Assembly: GCA_013812985.1 (NCBI GenBank)
Contig: JACCSN010000067.1
Span: 1-7,410 of the forward strand
DNA length: 7,410 nt
From: Hyphomicrobiales bacterium
GTDB taxonomy: Bacteria; Pseudomonadota; Alphaproteobacteria; Rhizobiales; Afifellaceae
Direction of reading: 5' to 3'
The translations under genes and the position numbers were made by a program. The notes beneath the pieces are model-generated. The model saw only the letters and a list, made by a program, of their open reading frames with translations. It ran no database searches and was not told the DNA's origin. Shown piece after piece: positions 1-4,762 of this stretch (positions are counted from its first letter, which is position 1; the number at the start of each line of letters is the position of its first letter).

Positions 1-482
1 ACGCTTTTCGCCGCGGCTTCGTCCGGTTCCGGCGCCGGTTCGGCGGCGATGATCTCTGGGAGAGCGGCATCGTCGCCTGCCGCCAGCAGGATCGGACCGG
101 CGGACTTGCCGACCAGCCGTTCGGCAATGTCGGGGCCGGCGGGCGTCGGCGTCTCGTCCTGCAGCGCAAACAGCGCCGGCGCCTCGGCAGGATCGAAGGT
201 TTCGCGTGTCTCGGCTTGCGGCGGCAATCCCGCAAGCTCGCCGTCGCCGTCCGGATGGTTGCCGGGTTCGGGAGAGGCGACCGGCTCCTCGGGGCCATGC
301 AAGGCCACCCCCATCATGGAAGCGGCGCGAACGACCGCCTTGCCGATCAACTCCGACGACATGCCGAGGCCCGGATACCGCGCGGCCAATGTCTCGCCCT
401 CGACGGTGGCGTCGACCGCCTCGCCATTACGGGCCCGCGAGACAAGCTGCGCGATATCGACCGAAAGCTCCGCGCTGGACAC
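1..482 (-). CDS. Hypothetical acidic/proline-rich protein, N-terminal 160 residues, truncated by window edge
   Basis: Reading the minus strand from position 482 gives an open frame with no stop to the left edge, so the C-terminus lies outside the window. The start is a GTG at 482-480: an in-frame TAG lies at 497-495, and a good ribosome site (TAGGAG, 497-492) sits 9 bases upstream. Residues 1-62 look folded and mostly helical (key stretches AELSVDIAQLVSRARNGE, then SELIGKAVVRAASMMGVALHG). From about residue 63 the sequence becomes rich in Pro, Glu, Asp and Ala and is probably disordered or a linker. No signal peptide, membrane segment or catalytic motif is visible. It may be co-oriented with the exported protein gene 155 bp upstream. 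I do not recognise the family and assign no function. The frame itself is well supported by codon use and the ribosome site. Confidence 0.72.
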   Translation of the reverse strand, partial: MSSAELSVDIAQLVSRARNGEAVDATVEGETLAARYPGLGMSSELIGKAVVRAASMMGVALHGPEEPVASPEPGNHPDGDGELAGLPPQAETRETFDPAEAPALFALQDETPTPAGPDIAERLVGKSAGPILLAAGDDAALPEIIAAEPAPEPDEAAAKS

Positions 483-637
483 GTCTCTGAACTCCTACGC
501 TATGATACTCGCCAGTCGCCGGATACGCCGACGGCTGGTTCCTGGCCGTTTCGCGCGGGAACTGGGCGAAACGGTGACCCTGCGCGGGGCAAGAGGCCGG
601 CCGCCGACCGCGATTGCATCCTGTGGCCCCGACCGCG
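483..637. other. Intergenic gap between two minus-strand genes
   Basis: 155 bp between the exported protein stop (640-638) and the GTG-started gene. It holds a 9-bp direct repeat CCGACCGCG (604-612 and 629-637) and, on the minus strand, a possible -10 box TATCAT (507-502) without a convincing -35. No clear terminator with a T-run is visible, so I cannot decide whether the two minus genes share a transcript. Confidence 0.3.
492..497 (-). promoter_or_regulatory. Ribosome binding site fixing a GTG start
   Basis: TAGGAG read on the minus strand, 9 bases before the GTG at 482. The TAG in this motif is also an in-frame stop, which excludes any longer N-terminus, so the GTG start is well fixed. Next in-frame alternatives are ATG codons about 40 and 55 codons downstream, which lack an equally good site. 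Confidence 0.6.
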
Positions 638-979
638 TCAGGGCTGCGGCGCGGCCGCTCGGCGCAAGATGCGTTCGCCCCGGAAGGTGGTGCCGGTCAA
701 GGTCAGCGCGCCGGCATCGATCCGCGCCTCGTAAAGCTCGGCCCCGACGGCGAAGACCACCTCGTCATCGGTGACTTCCCTGACCAGGAAGCGCTGCCAC
801 TGAAAGGGCCGGGCCGGGTCGAGGCTTGCCTGCGCCCGGCGGCTGTCGACCTTGAGGACGAAGCCGTCGCCTCGCCACTCGCCGTCGAGCTCGGTCGCCG
901 CGTCGATGAAAGGCGAGGCCGCGGCCCAGGGCAGGGCGGCAAGCATGAAGGCGGCGATCAACGCGGAACGGCTCGGCAT
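638..979 (-). CDS. Small exported hypothetical protein (signal peptide)
   Basis: 113 residues, ATG at 979-977, TGA at 640-638. Residues 1-21 form a typical Sec signal peptide: a basic n-region with Arg4, a hydrophobic core (ALIAAFMLAALPW) and an Ala-rich end (WAAA, before SPF), so the mature product of about 92 residues is predicted to be periplasmic or secreted. The mature part begins with a conserved-looking G-E-W-R-G-D-G-F stretch (33-40) and then alternates short polar and hydrophobic segments (FVLKVDS, RFLVREV, VVFAVGAELYEARI, ALTLTGTTF), which suggests a small beta-sheet domain. There are no cysteines and no lipobox. The ribosome site is weak (a GAG in CCTGAGACAGA). A perfect -35-like TTGACA lies at 1026-1021 on the minus strand but without a good -10. 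The family is not recognised; the export call is stronger than any function. Confidence 0.75.
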   Translation of the reverse strand: MPSRSALIAAFMLAALPWAAASPFIDAATELDGEWRGDGFVLKVDSRRAQASLDPARPFQWQRFLVREVTDDEVVFAVGAELYEARIDAGALTLTGTTFRGERILRRAAAPQP

Positions 980-1229
980 TCTGTCTCAGGCTCGAAACGC
1001 GACTTCCACAGATTTCGTTCTGTCAATCGCTAACCTCCGCGGCCGCTCTGTGCTAGAGCAAAATTTCAAGGCCGGTTTAAGGAGAGGCGAGCGACAGGAG
1101 AAACGTTCAGCGAGCGGCGAAGGCGGCCTTGCGCTCCTCCCGAATCGATGTTCGTGTTGCGTGAGTCCGGGCTAGGCGGGCTTTTCCATCGGCGCATTTT
1201 GGTGTGAGTTTCACAGGGGAGATACGATC
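980..1229. other. Divergent intergenic region, about 250 bp
   Basis: Separates the minus-strand exported protein gene from the plus-strand 97-residue gene, so it should hold both promoters. Visible elements are a minus-strand TTGACA (1026-1021), an AT-richer patch at 1058-1069, an AAGGAGAGG-like stretch near 1079-1087 not followed by a credible start, and an inverted repeat just before the ribosome site of the plus gene (1203-1215). A minus-strand frame ending at 1107 has a plausible-looking charged tail but no credible start. No tRNA, small RNA or terminator could be recognised by eye. Confidence 0.4.
1203..1215. promoter_or_regulatory. Perfect 13-bp inverted repeat TGTGA-GTT-TCACA before a ribosome site
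   Basis: Five-base arms TGTGA (1203-1207) and TCACA (1211-1215) flank a 3-base centre. The repeat directly abuts the GGGGAG ribosome site (1216-1221) of the 97-residue gene. It could be an operator, or a small hairpin controlling translation. The arms resemble CRP/FNR-family half sites, but the spacer is 3 rather than 6 bases, so a classical CRP site is unlikely. The function is inferred only. Confidence 0.35.
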
Positions 1230-1523
1230 ATGGCCACTCTCAACCTCGGCATCGAGATCCGGGATTTCGACCTGGAGCGCATGGGCTTCTCGCTGTCCGT
1301 GCTGGACGAAAGCAAGAAGCGTCAGGCGTCCGAGGCATACCTGCGCATGACCTTGCCGGAGCTGAACGCGTTCCTGAACGCGCTGAGACATTCGGGGCAA
1401 GAGGTCGAGCTCACCACCTACGATTCCAGCGGGGTGAACAAGCTGCCGCCGCTGAAAGGTTTGGGCGGCCGCGAAGTCGAGCCGGAGCGCGGCCGCGGCG
1501 ACAAGCGCATGGCGGCGGAATAG
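1230..1523 (+). CDS. Small hypothetical protein, 97 residues
   Basis: ATG at 1230 with a strong ribosome site GGGGAG (1216-1221, 8-base spacer); TAG at 1521-1523. The first 65 residues look like a compact mixed alpha/beta fold: strand-like LNLGIEIRDFDL (4-15), a strand GFSLSVLDES, a helix QASEAYLRMTLPELNAFLNALRHSG (about 32-56), then EVELTTYDS. The last 30 residues are Gly-, Arg- and Glu-rich and probably disordered. There is no signal peptide, membrane segment or cysteine, so a cytosolic location is expected. It stands alone: divergent from the exported protein gene and convergent with the phasin fusion gene, from which it is separated only by a palindrome. I do not recognise the family. The ribosome site and codon use make it a real gene. 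Confidence 0.78.
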   Translation: MATLNLGIEIRDFDLERMGFSLSVLDESKKRQASEAYLRMTLPELNAFLNALRHSGQEVELTTYDSSGVNKLPPLKGLGGREVEPERGRGDKRMAAE

Positions 1524-1572
1524 ACGCGGGTCCTCACCCCTCCCCCGCAAGGGGAAGGGGTGCGACCCGCGT
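1524..1572. terminator. Long imperfect palindrome between convergent genes; probable bidirectional terminator
   Basis: The arms 1524-1545 and 1551-1572 pair around a CGCAA loop (1546-1550). The outer 9 bp pair perfectly (ACGCGGGTC, 1524-1532, with GACCCGCGT, 1564-1572); the inner part pairs CACCCC with GGGGTG and CCCC with GGGG, with small mismatches. The left arm starts at the base after the TAG of the 97-residue gene, and the right arm ends 2 bases before the stop of the phasin fusion gene, so the element fills the whole convergent gap. There is no real T-run, so it is not a textbook intrinsic terminator. It also resembles the CCCTCCCC-GCAA-GGGG palindromes repeated in rhizobial intergenic regions. 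Confidence 0.65.
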
Positions 1573-1574
1573 GA

Positions 1575-2942
1575 TTAGTTCGTGGTTTCGTCCCGCGTGC
1601 GGTCTTGCCGCTCGCCCGGACGCATCCAGCGGGAGGCCTGGACGGAGATGTCCAGCATCCTGCCGCTGGCGTCCAGCCAAGCCTGCATCGCTTGGCCAAC
1701 ATAGCGCGTCTGCGCCTCCATCACGGCGAAAGGCGTGAAGGCCTGCAGCAGATCGCGTGACGAGCGGCCGCGGGTCTCGGCGGTCCTGCTCATCCATTCC
1801 AGCCAGGCCTCGCGGGTCTCGACCGCCGCATCGACCGCGACAGGCGGCATGCTGGCCAGCGCCTGGAGGCGGTTCATCGCCGGTCTTGACGTTCCCGAAT
1901 AATTCTGGACCGCATTGGCCACCAAGGCGCCGCTCTGCTCGACGGCGTCGCCGACCATGTCGGCCATCTGTCGCGAGGCCTGAACGGTTGCTTCCACGCC
2001 GACATGGGCCGCCCGCGCGCCGGCCATGGCGATGGACTCGCCGCCGCGCAGGAAGGTCTCGCCTGTTTCCGCCATTGCCTCGGCGGCTTCGCGTGTCCGG
2101 CGCTCGTCAGCCTCGGTTTCCGCCTGCGCGCGTTTGGTCTCTTCGCGCACACGGCGCTGCTCGGCCCGAACCTCCGCCTGCTGGCGCTTGGCTTCCTCCT
2201 GGGCCCGGCGCTCCTTGGCTTCCGCCCGGGCCTTGGCTTCGGCCTGCCGACGCTTGGCGTCCTCGCGAGCCTGGCGCTCGGTGGCCTTGGCTTCGGCCTC
2301 GCGGCGTTCCGTCGCTTCGCGCGCCCGGCGCTGCTCGGCCCGAACCTCCGCCTGCTGGCGCTTGGCTTCCTCCTGGGCGCGGCGCTCCTTGGTTTCCGCT
2401 CGGGCCTTGGCTTCGGCCTCGCGGCGCTCCACCTCGTCGCGCTCGCGCTTCGCCGAAGCTCGCCGCTCATCGGCCTCGCGGCGGCGCTCGTCCTCGACCG
2501 CCGTTTTCTCGTCGGCGATCTTCTGGGTGATCGCGTTCGTCTCCTCGGTGCTGAGCGCCGCCTTCACCGCGGGAAGGAGCTCCTTCTTCTCGTCGCGGAC
2601 ATGCTGCTGAAAAAGCGTCCGGAGCTCGTCGAGCTTGGCGATGAACTCCTCGCCTTCCCTTGGCATGCCGTCGAGCTCGGCCATCAAGGCGCGCGCCTGC
2701 TTGTTGCCGTTGACCGCGGCGTGGACAAGCTCCTTCGTCCCGTCATGCTTCTTCAGCGCCGGGAAGAGGTGCTCCTCTTCCAGCCGGGAGTGCAACTCCA
2801 ACTCGGCCTTCAGCTCGGCGAACAAGCTGTCCCTTGTCTTCACCGCTCCGGCGGAGGTCGCGGCGAGCTTAGCGAAAAGCTCGTTGGCGTTTGCCGGACT
2901 GTTTTGAATAAGCTGGGTGATCGTCACAGAATGATTCTCCAT
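1575..2942 (-). CDS. Hemerythrin-like domain, long coiled coil and phasin-like domain in one protein
   Basis: 455 residues from ATG 2942-2940. Residues 1-130 resemble the HHE hemerythrin domain: a helix ITQLIQ...ELFAKL, then H51-SRLEEE-H58-LFPAL, H74, and H114-VRDEKKELLP. The family usually opens with an Asp-His pair in helix 1; here that place reads NSPAN, so one metal ligand seems missing. Residues 145-285 are almost purely Glu/Arg/Ala/Lys/Gln, a long charged coiled coil with a near-exact internal duplication (173-212 and 231-270). Residues 300-440 resemble phasin family 2 (helical, AGARAAHVGVEATVQASRQM and a Gln/Met/Trp-rich end). Phasins coat PHA granules, so a granule-associated cytosolic protein that senses or binds oxygen or iron is a possible role, by inference. 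The start is chosen at MENHS because helix 1 begins there; it lacks a clear ribosome site, and an upstream in-frame ATG at 2987 would add 15 unlikely residues. Hemerythrin-like and phasin calls are by eye. Confidence 0.8.
   Translation of the reverse strand: MENHSVTITQLIQNSPANANELFAKLAATSAGAVKTRDSLFAELKAELELHSRLEEEHLFPALKKHDGTKELVHAAVNGNKQARALMAELDGMPREGEEFIAKLDELRTLFQQHVRDEKKELLPAVKAALSTEETNAITQKIADEKTAVEDERRREADERRASAKRERDEVERREAEAKARAETKERRAQEEAKRQQAEVRAEQRRAREATERREAEAKATERQAREDAKRRQAEAKARAEAKERRAQEEAKRQQAEVRAEQRRVREETKRAQAETEADERRTREAAEAMAETGETFLRGGESIAMAGARAAHVGVEATVQASRQMADMVGDAVEQSGALVANAVQNYSGTSRPAMNRLQALASMPPVAVDAAVETREAWLEWMSRTAETRGRSSRDLLQAFTPFAVMEAQTRYVGQAMQAWLDASGRMLDISVQASRWMRPGERQDRTRDETTN
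2133..2426 (-). repeat. Near-identical duplicated segment inside the coiled-coil coding region
   Basis: Two 120-bp units (2133-2252 and 2307-2426) are offset by 174 bp, encoding residues 231-270 and 173-212 of the phasin fusion. Bases 2152-2204 and 2326-2378 are identical over 53 bp, including third codon positions. That points to a recent in-frame duplication or gene conversion, not just similar low-complexity protein sequence. The shift of 58 residues is not a multiple of 7, so the heptad register changes between copies unless the segment follows an 11-residue pattern or is interrupted. Confidence 0.8.
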
Positions 2943-2958
2943 ATTGCCGCATCGCACT

Positions 2959-2987
2959 GCTATGGTGCACTGCACAAAAAAGAACAA
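2959..2987 (-). promoter_or_regulatory. Candidate promoter of the phasin fusion gene
   Basis: Minus-strand boxes TTGTTC (2987-2982) and CATAGC (2964-2959) are 17 bp apart and flank the GTGCA inverted repeat exactly. The -10 box matches the consensus at only 3 of 6 positions. It would place transcription start about 9 bases before the ATG, giving a very short leader, consistent with the absence of a clear ribosome site. This is a weak prediction. Confidence 0.3.
2965..2975. promoter_or_regulatory. Candidate PhaR-type operator (perfect inverted repeat GTGCA-C-TGCAC)
   Basis: GTGCACTGCAC is a perfect 11-bp palindrome around C2970, flanked by an A/T-rich side (CACAAAAAAG). It lies 23 bases upstream of the phasin fusion ATG, between candidate -35 and -10 boxes, which is a repressor-like position. 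The alphaproteobacterial PHA regulator PhaR is known to bind TGC-rich inverted repeats upstream of phaP and phaR, releasing DNA when PHA is present. The match to that type is from memory of the general pattern; no regulator gene is present in the window. Confidence 0.5.
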
Positions 2988-3035
2988 GCGGCTACTGGCA
3001 AAGAGGTTCCCTCCGAACAGGAATCTTTTTCGCCG

Positions 3036-3710
3036 CGGGCGCTGGTGCGCGAGCGGAAGGTTTTCCTGTTCGACGATCCGCTGTCGAACCTCGACGCAAA
3101 CTCCGCGTCGACATGTGCACCGAGATCAAGCAGCTGCATCTCAACCTCGGCACGACGATCGTCTACGTCACCCACGATCAGGTGGAAGCGATGACGCTGG
3201 CGACGGTGATCGCGGTCTTGCGCGACGGGTCGATCCAGCAACTCGGCACGCCGGGGAAGTTTTATAACCGGCCGACCAACATCTTCGTCGCCGATTTCAT
3301 GGGCTCGCCGTCGATGAACCTGGTTCCCGTCGAGGACGCCACGAACGGCGGCGCTTCGGTGTCGCTCGCCCGGCCGGGCGCGAACCGGTGATGCTGCCGG
3401 TAGCGAATTCCAGCGCGGCGCTCCGCGCAAAAGCCGGGCGGAACGTCATCCTCGGCATCCGGCCGGAAGCGGTGACGGATGTGGACGGCGCCGACCGGCA
3501 TGCCCGGAACGTCGTGCAGGTGCCGGCGATTGCGGAGGTCGTGGAGCCCGCCGGTTCGCAAGCCTATGTGATCTCGCGCCTCGGCGGGCGGGATTTCGTG
3601 GCGCGCATGCGCTCCGACGCCACCGTTCAGCCGAAGAGCGAGACGATCTTCGCCTTCAACATGGACCGGGCGAGTTTTTCGACCCGGACACGGAGCTCAG
3701 GATCGAGTAA
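3036..3710 (+). pseudogene. Decayed sugar ABC transporter ATP-binding protein (UgpC/MalK/MsmX type), C-terminal part
   Basis: Homology starts abruptly at RALVRE-KVFLFDDPLSNLDA (about residue 145 of a usual 350-370), so Walker A, the Q-loop and the LSGGQ signature are gone. The remainder contains Walker B (VFLFDDP), the D-loop (SNLDA), the H-loop region (TIVYVTHDQVEAMTLA), then TPGKFYNRPTNIFVADFMGSPSMN and a TOBE/MalK-like end (ILGIRPEAV). The frame is broken three times: after GCA-AA at 3100, near 3380, where the broken frame hits a TGA at 3389-3391, and in the T-run at 3675-3679. The natural end ELRIE-stop is reached at 3710. All three shifts are single-base losses. The Walker B catalytic Glu is Asp. 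Such proteins energise import of sugars or glycerol phosphate; no permease or binding-protein gene is nearby. Base errors could explain the shifts but not the missing 5' half. Confidence 0.88.
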
Positions 3711-3811
3711 GCCGTCGTTCGGGGTTGCCGCGACCCTTCCCCTTAGTGGTAAGCTGCTCACGGGCGCCGACCGCGACGCGTCGAGCGAGCCGGCGACGGG
3801 GGGTTGCTGGA
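3711..3811 (+). other. Intergenic region before the desaturase gene
   Basis: 101 bp holding a TTGCCG -35-like box (3725-3730) with a poor -10 (GGTAAG, 3748-3753), a C-rich 12-mer ACCCTTCCCCTT (3733-3744) that recurs upstream of the 3-hydroxybutyryl-CoA dehydrogenase gene, and the GGGGGG stretch (3798-3803) that may serve as ribosome site 8 bases before ATG 3812. The promoter of the downstream three-gene run is expected here but is not convincing by eye. Confidence 0.3.
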
Positions 3812-4756
3812 ATGAACCTGGTACCCGGTTCGGAGCGCATATTCGCGGACGGCGAAACGAACCCGGTCGAAGGCCGCGTCCGCTGGGCGCCCGCCAAGTC
3901 GCTGTGGATCGGAAGCGTGACGCTGGCGGCGGTCGTGCTCGGGCCGGCATTCTTCACCTGGGACGCCTTTCTCCTTTTCATCGTCACCAGCGGCGTGACC
4001 CTCTGCTTCGGCCATTCCGTCGGTATGCATCGCCGGCTGATCCACGCAAGCTTCGACTGCCCGCTATGGCTGGAACGCTTCTGCGTCTATCTCGGGACGC
4101 TGGTCGGGATGGCCGGTCCGATCGGCATGGTCCGCATCCATGATCTGCGCGACTGGGCGCAGCGGCAGCCGGCGTGCCACGATTATTCCCGCCATAATGC
4201 CGGCTTCTGGCGCGACGGATGGTGGCAGCTTCACTGCCGGCTCGTGTTGAAGCATCCGCCGCGGTTCCAGCCGGAGCCGCGCATCGCCGGCGACCGCTTC
4301 TACGCCTTCGTGGAGAAAACGTGGATGTGGCAACAATTGCCTTGGGCCGCGATATTCTTCGCGCTCGGCGGCTGGAGCTGGGTTGTGTGGGGGATATTCG
4401 TCCGCGTCAGCGTCTGCGTCACGGGCCATTGGCTGATCGGGCATTTCGCGCATCGGCAGGGTGGACAGAGCTGGGTCATCGATGGCGCCGCCGCGCAAGG
4501 CTACAACGTCGCGGCCGCCGGTTTCGTCAGCATGGGCGAGAGCTGGCACAACAATCACCATGCCTTCCCGGGCTCGGCCAGGATGGGGCTCCTGCCGGGG
4601 CAGGTCGATCTCGGCTGGTGGCTGATCAGAACCTTCAAGGCGCTCGATTTGGCCACCAACATCAAGACGCCCGAGAACCTGCCGATGCGGCGCGGGCTCC
4701 GGAGCGTGACGCATGCGGGCGGCGGGCGGTCAGCCGTCGCAGGCCTGCAGGCCTGA
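3812..4756 (+). CDS. Membrane fatty acid desaturase (acyl-CoA/acyl-lipid delta-9 type family)
   Basis: 314 residues. Membrane di-iron desaturases insert a double bond into acyl chains at the inner membrane. Three His clusters are visible: GHSVGMH (H68 and H73, HX4H, with H78), RIHDLRDWAQ...ACHDYSRH (H110, H123, H128), and WHNNHHAFPGSA (H246, H249, H250, HXXHH); extra His at 206, 211 and 214 (GHWLIGHFAH). Hydrophobic segments lie at about 32-66, 90-106 and 178-204. The second box, with a long insertion between H110 and H123, differs from the compact HRXHH of classical acyl-CoA desaturases and fits a bacterial subgroup with RDWAQRQPACHDY. The ATG at 3812 has GGGGGG 8 bases upstream; a longer TTG start would add 29 Arg/Ser-rich residues and is unlikely. 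It is followed after 6 bp by the SRPBCC membrane protein gene. Substrate and double-bond position are unknown. Confidence 0.87.
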   Translation: MNLVPGSERIFADGETNPVEGRVRWAPAKSLWIGSVTLAAVVLGPAFFTWDAFLLFIVTSGVTLCFGHSVGMHRRLIHASFDCPLWLERFCVYLGTLVGMAGPIGMVRIHDLRDWAQRQPACHDYSRHNAGFWRDGWWQLHCRLVLKHPPRFQPEPRIAGDRFYAFVEKTWMWQQLPWAAIFFALGGWSWVVWGIFVRVSVCVTGHWLIGHFAHRQGGQSWVIDGAAAQGYNVAAAGFVSMGESWHNNHHAFPGSARMGLLPGQVDLGWWLIRTFKALDLATNIKTPENLPMRRGLRSVTHAGGGRSAVAGLQA

Positions 4757-4762
4757 ACGCGG

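Noticed and set aside
49..774. Plus-strand open frames opposite the GTG-started gene and its upstream gap
   Set aside because: Compositionally odd Ser/Pro/Arg-rich shadows. The minus strand has a ribosome site, start and sensible protein instead.
614..1033. Plus-strand frame of 139 codons opposite the exported protein
   Set aside because: The minus frame has a clear signal peptide; the plus frame has Gly/Arg-rich content and no ribosome site.
1163..1179. Possible terminator at CCGGGCTAGGCGGGCTTTT
   Set aside because: The repeated CGGGC units are direct, not inverted, so no stem forms.
1148..1207. Possible 19-codon plus-strand peptide beginning ATGTTCGTG
   Set aside because: No ribosome site at the right distance and no sign of conservation visible; too short to support.
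1107..1550. Minus-strand frame of 147 codons with a plausible tail REERKAAFAAR
   Set aside because: Most of it is antisense to the well-supported 97-residue gene, and no credible start or ribosome site lies in the part outside that gene.
2133..2426. CRISPR-like array suggested by the repeated segment
   Set aside because: Only two copies of 120 bp inside a coding region, with no regular short repeats and spacers and no cas genes.
2004..3194. Long plus-strand open frame of 396 codons opposite the phasin fusion gene
   Set aside because: It is a Leu/Ala/Gly-rich shadow of the Glu/Arg/Ala coiled coil on the other strand; its last part only happens to run into the ABC remnant in the same frame.
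3725..3811. N-terminal extension of the desaturase from a TTG at 3725
   Set aside because: Adds 29 Arg/Ser/Pro-rich residues with no family resemblance; ATG 3812 has a purine-rich stretch at a normal distance.
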